DNA of 34,599 nucleotides from Georgenia sp. SYP-B2076. GTDB lineage: Bacteria > Actinomycetota > Actinomycetes > Actinomycetales > Actinomycetaceae. The stretch is from the NCBI RefSeq assembly GCF_003991205.1, contig NZ_RXOZ01000031.1:322985-357583 (forward strand), in the 5' to 3' direction. The stretch's first letter is position 1. The number at the start of each line of letters is the position of its first letter. Below are positions 1 through 7,976 of this stretch, piece by piece. A program made the translations under genes and the position numbers. A model generated the notes under the pieces. It made no database searches. It saw only the letters and a list, made by a program, of their open reading frames with translations, and was not told the DNA's origin.

Positions 1-3000
1 CGCGACGCGAGCTGGTTCAGCGCCCCGAAGTTGGACCCGGGCTCGGACTGACGCACCACCGCATCAGCGGTCGGTGCGAGCACCACCGTCACCGGCTGCG
101 CCGCCGGCACCACCGTGGCGGTGGCCTGGGCCGACGCCTCGGAGAGGTTCCCAGCCGCGTCCGTGGCCACCACCCGGTAGTACCAGGTCCCGGCCGCCAC
201 ACCGGTGTCCGTGAAGCTCGTCCCCGAGACCGAGCCGATCTGCGTCGTCGCCGACGGGGTGAACCCGTCGGTGTCCGAGCGGTGCACCGTGTAGCCGGTG
301 ACCCCGCGGTCATCCGAGGATGCCGACCAGCCCAGCGTCACCACATCCCCGCTCACCGCCGCGGTCACGTCCGCCGGCGCCGACGGCGCCGACGTGTCCG
401 GTGCCGCCACCGTGGCGGTGGCCTGGGCGGACGCCTCGGAGAGGTTCCCAGCCGCGTCCGTGGCCACCACCCGGTAGTACCAGGTCCCGGCCGCCACACC
501 CGTGTCCGTGAAGCTCGTCCCCGAGACCGAGCCGATCTGCGTCGTCGCCGACGGGGTGAACCCGTCGGTGTCCGAGCGGTGCACCGTGTAGCCGGTGACC
601 CCGCGGTCATCCGAGGATGCCGACCAGCCCAGCGTCACCACATCCCCGTTGACCGTGGCGGTCACGTCCGCCGGCGCCGACGGCGCCGACGTGTCCGGTG
701 CCGCCACCGTGGCGGTGGCCTGGGCGGACGCCTCGGAGAGGTTCCCAGCCGCGTCCGTGGCCACCACCCGGTAGTACCAGGTCCCGGCCGCCACACCGGT
801 GTCCGTGAAGCTCGTCTCGGAGACCTCGCCGAGCCGCGTCGCGGCCGACGGGGTGAACCCGTCGGTGTCCGAGCGGTGCACGACGTAGCCCGTGACGGCG
901 ACATCGTCGGTCGCGGGCGACCACGACAGCACCACGTCCTGGTCGACCGCACCTGCGGTGAGGTCGGCCGGCGCCGTCGGCGCCGTCCGGTCGGGCGGCG
1001 TGCTCCCGGTGCCCAGCGTGTGGTGGTTAGCCACCTGCTCGGCCGTCAGCGTGTGCCCGTAGACCGCCACCTCGTCGATGCGGCCGGCGAAGTTGACCCC
1101 CGCGGGCTGGTTGGGCCAGCCGTTGAGGTTGTCCCCGCCGACCCGCCAGTAGCCTGTGTAGCCCTGGTTGGTCGTCTGGCTGTCGGTGCCGACCAGGATG
1201 CCGTCCACGTACAGGGCCAGGCCGTCCGGGCCCTGGGTGCCGACAACGTGGTGGGGCTGCCCGTCGTTGTACTGCCTCGTCGAGGTGATGGTGGCGGCGT
1301 AACCGGCGTACACGCCGAAGACGAGGCGACCGTCGTTGGTCATGTAGATCTGCTTGTCGTAGTTGTTGCTGAGGCCCTCAGCGGCGTTGCCGAACCCGAT
1401 GAGCTTGCCGCCGGACGTGGTCGTCGTGGAGAACCAGGCCTCGGTGCTGAACCGCGCCGGGGACCCGGTGCTCGCGGTGGACCGGATACGGCCCTGGTCG
1501 CTGCCGTCGAGCGCCATGGACGTTCCGGAGGTGATGGCGGGCGGCTGCCCGAGCGTCACGCCGCCGAGGATCTGTCCGGTCATTCCGTACAGGCCCGAGT
1601 CAGCGGCAACGTTCCCGCTGGTCTCGTCCAGGCGCCAGTACAGGTCGGGGTCGTCGTGGTACACGGCCGCGCCGTAACCGTCCGACGGCGCCGCCGGCAC
1701 GTCAGGCGTTCCGCCGGCGAGCGTGTAGTGCTGGATCACCTGCTGCTGGGAGAGGACGCCGGGGTAGATCGCCGTCTCGTCGATGAGGCCGTCGAAGAAG
1801 TTCGAGGCGGGCTGGTTGGGCCAGCCGTTGAGGTTGTCCCCACCGGTGCGCCACGATCCGCGGTAGGCCTGGGCGTTCGTCACCGAGTTGCGGCCGACCC
1901 GCTGCCCGTCCACGTACAGCGCCATGCCGGCCGGGCCCTGGGTGGCGACCACGTGGTGCCACTGGCCGTCGTTGTAGGGCTTGCTCGAGGAGAGCGTCTG
2001 CGCGCCACCGGTCCAGACGCCGAAGGTGAGGCGGCCGTCGTTGTTCATGTAGATGTGCCGGTCGTAGCTGCCGCTCAGCGGGTTCTGCGGGGGGTTGTGG
2101 GTGGTCGGGATCGCGTTGCCGTAGCCCAGGATCTTCCCGCCCGAGGTGGTCGTGGTGTTGAACCAGGTCTCCGCGGAGTACGTGGTCGGGCCCTCGGCCA
2201 GGTTGTCGCTGTACGCGTAGGCCGAACCGCCGAAGTCCATGGCGTAGCCCGGCTCGCCGGGCACCGCGTTGGCGGTGGCCCGGTAGCCCGGGCTCTGCAT
2301 GTACTGCGGGTTGCGGTCGCCGGGCGAGGAGTCGGCGCCGTAGCGCCCAGCAGCCTCGTCATAGCGCCAGTAGAGCGTCGCACCGTCACGCAGGACGGCG
2401 GAGGCATAGGGCACGTCCGCGCCGGCCGCCCGGACGGAGACCGCCGCGGACTGGGCCGACGTGGTCGTCCCGTCGCTGACGCTGACCCGGTAGCTGTACT
2501 GCGTGCCAGGCACCGCTGTGGTGTCGGTGAAGGACGCCTGCGGCAGGTACCACCACCGCGACTCGGCCCGCACCTGGCCGATCTCCGCGCCGTTACGGAA
2601 GACGCGGTAGGTGAGGTTGCCGTCGTCGGGGTCGAGAATGGTGCGCCAGCGCACCTTCACGGTCCCGGTGGTGAGCGACTCCGCGGTCGCCGACGGGGTC
2701 GCCAGGGTGCCGGTGTCTGGCCCCGCCGGGAAGCGGGTCAGGCCCTGCTGCGGGGCACCGTTCGTGCGGGTGAACTCCCCACCGACCCACAGGACCTTCT
2801 GACCACCGGCGCGGGCAACCGTCAGCGCACGCGGGCCGATGCCCTCGCCGTTGCCGTCGTTGAGCTCCGGGCGCCAGGCGAGCATCTCGGCGTTGTCCGT
2901 GCGCTGCGCCGTCAGGTAGATCCGGCGGCCGTCGGGGAACCACCCCATGGAGGAGCAGTCGTGGTGGTGGTTCGCCGCGTACAACGTTCCCTCGTCGACC

Positions 3001-3938
3001 ACCAGCGCCTGGGTCGCACCCAGGCAGTTGTTGCGCCAGCGCTGGTTGAGGTCGGAGTAGTTGATGGCCAACGAGCCGTCGAACACGCCTCCGCCGGTTC
3101 CCTCGTTGCCGACGTAGAAGCTCGTCGCGTCGGCGGTGATCGTCTGGGTCGTCGAGGTGTCCGGGATGAAGCCGCGCGGGTAGTTGCGCACGTTCTGCCC
3201 CGTCACCGCGTCGACCGCGGCGATGGAGTGCGAGTCCTGTCCGTTGACGGTGAAGAAGTCGCCCCCGATCAGGACCACGGACCTGTCGGCGGAGACGGCG
3301 ACGGCCTTGCCGAACGCGTCCGCGTTCGCGGTCCATGGCAGTAGCGCGCCGGTGCGGGCATCGAAGGCGGCGAACCGCTCCCGGACCTGACCACCGACCG
3401 TGCGGAACTCACCGGCGGCGTAGATCACGTTCTCGGTCACGGCCAGCCCGCGCACGATCGAGGAGATCGCCGGCGTCCGGAAGGGCGTGACCGTGCAGGT
3501 CGCGACGTCCAGCGCGGCGATGCGCGCGACGTTCACCCCACCCACGGCAGAGAAGTTCCCACCGATGTACAGGGTCCTGCCATCCGGCGAGGTCGCCAGG
3601 GCCCGAACCGTCGCCGAGGCCCCGCCGAGCGTGACGTCGGGGTTGCAGGACGCCGGCGCTCCGGTGCCCGCGTTGAAGCTCACAAAGTTCGCCTCGGCCC
3701 GCGCCGTCCCGGCTGCGCCGTCCGGCGGTCGAATCTGGGAGAAGCTGCCCCCGGCGAAGACCGTCCCACCGGACTGGGCCAACGCCCACACGGTGCCGTT
3801 CGTCTGCCATGTGGGTGCGTTGTCCGCCGTGAACGCCACACCCTCGGACAAGGCGTCCGCCGTCGGTGTGCTTGATGGTGCGACCAGGGAGCCGACCGCC
3901 AGGAGCGCTCCGGCGAGGAGTGATCCGACTTTTCGCAT
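1..3938 (-). CDS. Giant secreted beta-propeller/LamG/Fn3 protein, C-terminus cut by window edge
   Basis: Seen: a continuous minus-strand frame from the ATG at 3938, with GAGAGG about 7 nt upstream, running off position 1 after 1312 codons. It begins with a signal peptide (MRKVGSLLAGALLAVGSLVA, ending near residue 28). Next come blades of the delta-60/kelch-like type, repeating 'GGxF..V.G...R.AAxD..TG' over residues ~45-410, then a diverged Fn3-like domain (~412-505). Two LamG/concanavalin-like domains follow (~506-746 and ~750-973), both with 'YNDGQ.HHVV.TQGP.G.ALYVDG'. Three Fn3 domains of 99 residues (~980-1275) lead into the start of a DNRLRE/CBM96-like domain ('TADAVVRQSEPGSNFG'). Known: such domains bind glycans or act as rigid spacers. 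Inference: an extracellular adhesin or matrix protein associated with the polysaccharide locus beside it. No catalytic signature is visible and the C-terminal sorting signal, if any, lies outside. Confidence 0.88.
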   Translation of the reverse strand, partial: MRKVGSLLAGALLAVGSLVAPSSTPTADALSEGVAFTADNAPTWQTNGTVWALAQSGGTVFAGGSFSQIRPPDGAAGTARAEANFVSFNAGTGAPASCNPDVTLGGASATVRALATSPDGRTLYIGGNFSAVGGVNVARIAALDVATCTVTPFRTPAISSIVRGLAVTENVIYAAGEFRTVGGQVRERFAAFDARTGALLPWTANADAFGKAVAVSADRSVVLIGGDFFTVNGQDSHSIAAVDAVTGQNVRNYPRGFIPDTSTTQTITADATSFYVGNEGTGGGVFDGSLAINYSDLNQRWRNNCLGATQALVVDEGTLYAANHHHDCSSMGWFPDGRRIYLTAQRTDNAEMLAWRPELNDGNGEGIGPRALTVARAGGQKVLWVGGEFTRTNGAPQQGLTRFPAGPDTGTLATPSATAESLTTGTVKVRWRTILDPDDGNLTYRVFRNGAEIGQVRAESRWWYLPQASFTDTTAVPGTQYSYRVSVSDGTTTSAQSAAVSVRAAGADVPYASAVLRDGATLYWRYDEAAGRYGADSSPGDRNPQYMQSPGYRATANAVPGEPGYAMDFGGSAYAYSDNLAEGPTTYSAETWFNTTTTSGGKILGYGNAIPTTHNPPQNPLSGSYDRHIYMNNDGRLTFGVWTGGAQTLSSSKPYNDGQWHHVVATQGPAGMALYVDGQRVGRNSVTNAQAYRGSWRTGGDNLNGWPNQPASNFFDGLIDETAIYPGVLSQQQVIQHYTLAGGTPDVPAAPSDGYGAAVYHDDPDLYWRLDETSGNVAADSGLYGMTGQILGGVTLGQPPAITSGTSMALDGSDQGRIRSTASTGSPARFSTEAWFSTTTTSGGKLIGFGNAAEGLSNNYDKQIYMTNDGRLVFGVYAGYAATITSTRQYNDGQPHHVVGTQGPDGLALYVDGILVGTDSQTTNQGYTGYWRVGGDNLNGWPNQPAGVNFAGRIDEVAVYGHTLTAEQVANHHTLGTGSTPPDRTAPTAPADLTAGAVDQDVVLSWSPATDDVAVTGYVVHRSDTDGFTPSAATRLGEVSETSFTDTGVAAGTWYYRVVATDAAGNLSEASAQATATVAAPDTSAPSAPADVTATVNGDVVTLGWSASSDDRGVTGYTVHRSDTDGFTPSATTQIGSVSGTSFTDTGVAAGTWYYRVVATDAAGNLSEASAQATATVAAPDTSAPSAPADVTAAVSGDVVTLGWSASSDDRGVTGYTVHRSDTDGFTPSATTQIGSVSGTSFTDTGVAAGTWYYRVVATDAAGNLSEASAQATATVVPAAQPVTVVLAPTADAVVRQSEPGSNFGALNQLAS
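111..1001 (-). repeat. Tandem 297-bp repeats encoding Fn3 domains
   Basis: Three units of exactly 297 bp (99 codons) begin near 111, 408 and 705. The first two differ at only about six positions over the whole unit. The third unit (N-terminal in the protein) is clearly related but has diverged in its far half. They encode Fn3 domains with the core 'VTGYTVHRSDTDGFTPS'. The near-identity implies very recent duplication or continuing gene conversion, so copy number may vary between strains and short-read assemblies could collapse it. Confidence 0.92.
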
Positions 3939-4249
3939 AGTGACCTCTCACAGTTGCAGGGTCCGTGCGTTTGCGCCGCCACGGGATGCCCAGCGGATCG
4001 CCGCCTTGAGGACTGGCGCGACCCGTAGGCAGAGTGTCGAGGCGGCCGCACCGTCGGCGGCCGAATATGACCGGGGGAATGCGGCAACTGCGGTTTCTTT
4101 GCGGTTCCCCGCGCTACCCCGTGCCGACGGCGTTTCTCGCGCCGCCCGGGCCGGCACAGGGCCATTGCCACGCAAGCGCACCGGATACGCACGTGCCGGC
4201 GCGTGGGCACCTGGTGGCGCGGCCGAGGCGGCCGGGCAGTCGGTCGCCG
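3939..4249. other. Intergenic region with direct repeat TGCGGTT
   Basis: No supported gene lies in this 311-bp gap. It must hold the promoter of the giant secreted protein and shows somewhat lower GC around 4060-4110. TGCGGTT occurs at 4089-4095 and 4100-4106, an 11-bp phasing (about one helical turn) as expected for tandem binding of a regulator. On the minus strand, CATATT near 4062-4067 could be a -10 element; I see no convincing -35. Confidence 0.4.
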
Positions 4250-4275
4250 CCCAGCACGAAGGGGCCAGTGCTGGG
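4250..4275 (-). terminator. Hairpin terminator after the acyltransferase gene
   Basis: CCCAGCAC (4250-4257) and GTGCTGGG (4268-4275) form a perfect 8-bp stem around a 10-nt loop, starting just after the TAG stop at 4277-4279 on the minus strand. No U-tract follows, which is common for actinobacterial terminators. Confidence 0.5.
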
Positions 4276-4276
4276 G

Positions 4277-4981
4277 CTAGAACGCCTTCTCGACCGTCTC
4301 GCCCGTCTCCGGCACGAAGACCCGGTGCGTGTGCGTCTCCGCGCGGGCGAACCAGCTTCCCTCGACCTCCCCGACGCGGCGTGCGGGCACCCCGGCCCAC
4401 AGGCCGGGCTCTCCGCCCGTGCGTGCACGCGCCAGGACCGCGCCCGCCGCCAGCAACGACGACGACGGCAGCTCGGCTCCGCCGACGATGAGGCAGTTCG
4501 TCGAGACGAAGCTGCGCGGCCCGATGGTCACCGGATGGGCGAGCTGGGCGTCAGTGCGCACGTCGACGGAGTGCGTGAGGATGGTCGTCCGGTGGCCGGC
4601 CACGGCAGCGAAGTCGCCGATGGTGACGGGTCCGGAGCAGTCGACCGAGTGACGGCTGGTCAGATAGGAGTGGTCCCCCAGCGTCATGGACGCGCCCGAG
4701 GGGTAGAGACGCCCGTATACCGGGTGGGCGGAGATGAGGTTCATGCGGCCGATCGATGCTTCCCGACCGAGCCGCAGCAGGCGGACATTCTTGACCACGT
4801 TGAATCGCCCGATCCGGCTGCCGGGTCCCATCTCGACCGTTCGCGCGCGCCAGACGAGGCTGCACCGCGCGCGCGCTGTCGCGTGCACGCGGTGCCCCAC
4901 GGCACGGAGCATGGCGTTCTTCGCCCCGCTCGCCGGCAGCAGCCAGACGATGAGGAGGACAACGTCTCGCAGTCGGCTCAT
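4277..4981 (-). CDS. Left-handed beta-helix (hexapeptide) acyltransferase
   Basis: The 234-residue product has irregular hexapeptide repeats from about residue 50 ('GSRIGRF', 'GREASIGRMN', 'VTIGDFAAVAGHRTTI', 'VTIGPRSFVSTNCLIVGG') and ends with the usual 'AGVPARRVGEVEG' turn. 'ILTHSVD' supplies the His expected in the active site of the family. The N-terminus (residues 5-20) is hydrophobic. Start: ATG at 4981 overlaps the flippase stop as ATGA, with GGGAAGGG upstream, so the two genes are translationally coupled. Family knowledge: such enzymes O- or N-acetylate sugars with acetyl-CoA. Inference: decoration of the repeat unit exported by the upstream flippase. The acceptor sugar and acyl donor cannot be read from sequence. 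Confidence 0.85.
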   Translation of the reverse strand: MSRLRDVVLLIVWLLPASGAKNAMLRAVGHRVHATARARCSLVWRARTVEMGPGSRIGRFNVVKNVRLLRLGREASIGRMNLISAHPVYGRLYPSGASMTLGDHSYLTSRHSVDCSGPVTIGDFAAVAGHRTTILTHSVDVRTDAQLAHPVTIGPRSFVSTNCLIVGGAELPSSSLLAAGAVLARARTGGEPGLWAGVPARRVGEVEGSWFARAETHTHRVFVPETGETVEKAF

Positions 4982-6276
4982 GAACGACCCTTCCCTTGTG
5001 CATGTGGCCGTGCCACGGCAACAGGCCCGGCCGACGTGGCCCTGCGCAGCCCGAGCAGACACAGCACGACCCTGACCATCAGGCCCGCGACCATTCCCGA
5101 CAAGGCCCCCACGGTCCCCCACTGGCTGGCGAGCAGCACGACCAGCAGCAGGCCCACGGCGGAGCCGAGGGCTGTGACGCGCGCCATGTAGTCGAGGCGT
5201 CCCACGGCCACCAGGCAGGCACGAGCGGCCACGGACTCCACCAGGCCGACGCCGAGGACGGCGGCCATGAGGGCGATGGCCGCGGGGGGCACGCTGATCT
5301 GCCCGCCGCCGAGCCACTCCACGAGGAGGGGGCCGCCCAGGACCAGGCCGGCCGCGAGAACGAGCGCCGCGCCGGAGGTCGCGACGAGCGCCACCGACAC
5401 CCGGCGGGTGAGGGACCTGCCTGCCGCGCGAGGTACCCATCCCTGCAGGACCGTGACGAACGGCGAGATGGCCGCCGAGACCTGCCGCTGCAGCTTGTCG
5501 ATGACGGCGAACTGCGGCTGGGCCGGCGCGGCGACGAACCCAACGATCACGATCGGCAGCGCGCTGTACATCGAGGAGACCGCGCTGGACAGCACTCCGT
5601 CTCGCTGCTCCGCGAGGACCCGCACGACCTTGCGCCGGGCACCGAACGAGGCGCGGGCGCGGCCCCACAGGATCCAGGCACTGCACAGGATGACGCCGCC
5701 TGCCATGCCGGCCAGCTGACCCCACAGGCCCGCCGCCGCGTCCGCGCCGCCGTTCATCAGCAGGATTCCCGCCACCGTGCCGGTGAGGCGCGGGACGGTC
5801 TCCAGCAGGAGGAGGAGGTATGGGCGGCTGAGGCCGACGAAGTACCAGCTGGCCGTGAGCCCCACCGTGGCCGAGGAGAGCGAGCCCAGCATCGCGAGGC
5901 CGGTGTGGTCCAGGGCGACGACGGCGGAGACTCCGGCTGCGACCCCGGCAACAGGGGCGAAGATCACGAGGCGGACCGTCAGCGACTCGCCGTACTCCAC
6001 CACTCCGCCCGCACGGCCGCTCCTGGCGATGCGCGCGGGCCCGGTGACGACCCAGCCGTAGGCGATGACGACGGCGGCGACGGCGCCAACAGCCTGCCCC
6101 GTGGCGATCGCGGCCCAGGCTCGTGGGCCGCTGGCCGCGACCATTGCGGGGATCACCATGAGCGAGACGACGGCGAGCAGCGCCATGCTCAGTCCGAACC
6201 CGAACATGCGCGAGAGCCCCGCGGTGGCGGCGCGCGCCGCGTGGCTCTCGCGCACTGCCCGTAGCCGCCTGCTCAT
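4978..6276 (-). CDS. Wzx-like polysaccharide flippase
   Basis: This is a 432-residue, strongly hydrophobic protein with about 12 predicted membrane segments (for example 'FGFGLSMALLAVVSLMVIPAMVA' near the start and 'VGLLLVVLLASQWGTVGALSG' near the end) and Arg-rich cytoplasmic loops. Its length and topology suit the MATE/MOP oligosaccharide flippase superfamily. Start: ATG at 6276 with AAAGG 5-6 nt upstream. It is first gene of a two-gene minus operon with the acyltransferase, and divergent from fcl. Known role of the family: moving undecaprenyl-linked repeat units across the cytoplasmic membrane. Alternative: another MOP transporter, but the glycan setting favours Wzx. Confidence 0.82.
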   Translation of the reverse strand: MSRRLRAVRESHAARAATAGLSRMFGFGLSMALLAVVSLMVIPAMVAASGPRAWAAIATGQAVGAVAAVVIAYGWVVTGPARIARSGRAGGVVEYGESLTVRLVIFAPVAGVAAGVSAVVALDHTGLAMLGSLSSATVGLTASWYFVGLSRPYLLLLLETVPRLTGTVAGILLMNGGADAAAGLWGQLAGMAGGVILCSAWILWGRARASFGARRKVVRVLAEQRDGVLSSAVSSMYSALPIVIVGFVAAPAQPQFAVIDKLQRQVSAAISPFVTVLQGWVPRAAGRSLTRRVSVALVATSGAALVLAAGLVLGGPLLVEWLGGGQISVPPAAIALMAAVLGVGLVESVAARACLVAVGRLDYMARVTALGSAVGLLLVVLLASQWGTVGALSGMVAGLMVRVVLCLLGLRRATSAGPVAVARPHAQGKGRS

Positions 6277-6368
6277 GCGTGCCTTTCTGCGTGCGTCGAG
6301 CGCGTCGGCCGGGAACCCTGCCGCGGATGGATTCTTGCGGCCCCCGGGCGGCCGCGGCCATGCGTGCG

Positions 6369-6374
6369 AGAGTA
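6369..6374 (-). promoter_or_regulatory. Possible -10 element for the flippase operon
   Basis: TACTCT on the minus strand fits the actinobacterial TANNNT -10 pattern and lies about 93 nt upstream of the flippase ATG, in an AT-richer patch of the fcl/flippase divergent spacer. No clear -35 is visible. Confidence 0.3.
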
Positions 6375-6470
6375 GTTGTTCTGCCCATTCCCGGGCGCGG
6401 TTTCGACGACCAGACGAATGAGTCGCGCAACCCGCTCCGTGAACGCCGTCGATGATTTAGGTTGGCGATC

Positions 6471-7430
6471 ATGACCCCGACCACGCCGCTCGACCGCGAT
6501 GCCGTCGTCTACATCGCGGGCCACCGGGGGCTCGTCGGCTCGGCCGTCTGGCGCCACCTGGAAGGCCGTGGATTCTCGCGCCTCGTGGGGCACACCTCGG
6601 CAGAGCTCGACCTGCGGGACCGCGATGCGGTGGAAGCCATGATGACCAGCGTGCGTCCCGAGGTCGTCATCGATGCGGCCGCCAGGGTCGGGGGCATCGG
6701 GGCGAACAACGCCTATCCGGCCGACTTCCTGTCGGACAACCTTCGCATCCAGGTCAACCTGATGGACGCGAGCGTGGCTCAGGGCGTGGAGCGCTTCCTC
6801 TTTCTCGGGTCGAGCTGCATCTATCCCAAGTTCGCGGAGCAGCCGATCCGGGAGGACTCGCTCCTGACCGGTGCGCTGGAGCCCACCAACGACGCCTATG
6901 CGATTGCGAAGATCGCCGGGGTCCTCCAGGTTCAGGCGCTGCGACGCCAACATGGTCTGCGCTACATCTCGGCCATGCCGACGAACTTGTACGGGCCCGG
7001 TGACAACTTCCACCCCCATCACTCCCACGTGCTGCCCGCGATGATCCGCCGGTTCCACGAAGCGGCTCGTGCCGGCCTGCCGTCGGTGACGTGCTGGGGC
7101 AGCGGTACGCCCCGCCGGGAGTTCCTCCATGTCGATGACCTGGCGTCGGCTTGCCTCTTCCTGCTGGAGACCTACGACGCCCCTGAGCCCATCAATATCG
7201 GTGTGGGTGCCGACATGACGATCAGCGAGCTCGCGGAGACGGTGGCCCGCGCCGTCGGCTACACGGGGGCGATCCAGTGGGACCCCAGCAAGCCGGACGG
7301 CACACCCCGGAAGCTGCTCGATGTCTCGCGGATGTCCGAGCTGGGATGGCGGGCCACCATCCCGTTCGAGGAGGGGCTGCGCTCGACGTACGAGTGGTTC
7401 CTCGAGCACGAGCCGGTGGTGAGGCGGTGA
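6471..7430 (+). CDS. fcl: GDP-L-fucose synthase
   Basis: This 319-residue extended short-chain dehydrogenase has the Rossmann motif 'GHRGLVG' (residues 17-23), 'GSSCIYP', the catalytic Tyr143 and Lys147 of 'YAIAK', and 'NLYGPGDNFHPHHSHVLPA', all hallmarks of the GDP-4-keto-6-deoxymannose 3,5-epimerase/4-reductase family. It would use NADPH to make GDP-L-fucose from the Gmd product. Start: the ATG at 6471 is preferred to an in-frame TTG at 6462. AGG at 6459-6461 is a 9-nt-spaced ribosome site, and TAGGTT at 6458-6463 could equally be a -10 for a leaderless start. It heads a three-gene operon, overlapping the next gene by GTGA. The partner gmd lies in a separate minus operon about 4.3 kb away. 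Confidence 0.94.
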   Translation: MTPTTPLDRDAVVYIAGHRGLVGSAVWRHLEGRGFSRLVGHTSAELDLRDRDAVEAMMTSVRPEVVIDAAARVGGIGANNAYPADFLSDNLRIQVNLMDASVAQGVERFLFLGSSCIYPKFAEQPIREDSLLTGALEPTNDAYAIAKIAGVLQVQALRRQHGLRYISAMPTNLYGPGDNFHPHHSHVLPAMIRRFHEAARAGLPSVTCWGSGTPRREFLHVDDLASACLFLLETYDAPEPINIGVGADMTISELAETVARAVGYTGAIQWDPSKPDGTPRKLLDVSRMSELGWRATIPFEEGLRSTYEWFLEHEPVVRR

Positions 7431-7975
7431 CCCCCGAACCCCGTCGCCTCGGCCGGTTCACCGGCGTCGGGTACGACAAGGGGCGCGGCCCGGCAGCCCA
7501 GGTCGCCTGGATGCTGGTCTCGGGCGCGGTCGTGACCCGGTGGTGGTGCCCCCCGTCGGTCCGGGCACGAATCCTGCGCGCGTTCGGCGCGTCCATCGGT
7601 ACCGGAACCAATATCCGTCACAACGTGCGCATCCACTGGCCGTGGAAGCTCGAGGTCGGTGACGACACCTGGATCGGTGAAGGTGCCTACTTGCTGAACC
7701 TGGAGCCGATCACGCTCGGCTCCGACGTGTGCATCTCCCAGCAGGCCATGCTGTGCACCGGGAGCCACGATGCGCGCTCGCCGTCCTTCGAGTTCGACAA
7801 CGCGCCGATCGTCGTCGAGGACGGCGTCTGGGTGGCCGCCCGCGCGACGGTGCTGCGCGGAGTCCGCGTCGGTGCGCGCGCGGTCGTCGGCGCGACGGCG
7901 CTCGTGACCAGTGACGTGCCGGCCGATGCCGTCGTCCTTGGCGCGCGCGGCGTGACGCGCACGGAACAGCGCTGA
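7427..7975 (+). CDS. WcaF-like sugar O-acetyltransferase
   Basis: The 182-residue product is a left-handed beta-helix acetyltransferase close in length and motifs to colanic-acid WcaF: 'NIRHNVRIHWPWKLEVGDDTWIG' region, 'DVCISQQAMLCTGSHD', and 'VEDGVWVAARATVLRGVRVG'. The His of 'GSHD' is the expected catalytic base. Start: GTG at 7427 overlaps the fcl stop (GTGA), so translation is probably coupled; the GTGAGG just upstream is unusually close. The open frame continues farther upstream inside fcl but that part is unrelated to the family. Inference: acetylates a sugar, perhaps the fucose made by the upstream enzyme, in the same repeat unit. Confidence 0.88.
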   Translation: MTPEPRRLGRFTGVGYDKGRGPAAQVAWMLVSGAVVTRWWCPPSVRARILRAFGASIGTGTNIRHNVRIHWPWKLEVGDDTWIGEGAYLLNLEPITLGSDVCISQQAMLCTGSHDARSPSFEFDNAPIVVEDGVWVAARATVLRGVRVGARAVVGATALVTSDVPADAVVLGARGVTRTEQR

Positions 7976-7976
7976 T

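Noticed and set aside
282-3344. Plus-strand open frame of about 1020 codons opposite the giant secreted protein
   Set aside because: It is Arg/Gly/Val-rich with no recognisable domain and no signal peptide, and it repeats only because the Fn3 DNA repeats. The minus frame has a signal peptide, ribosome site and clear Fn3/LamG domains.
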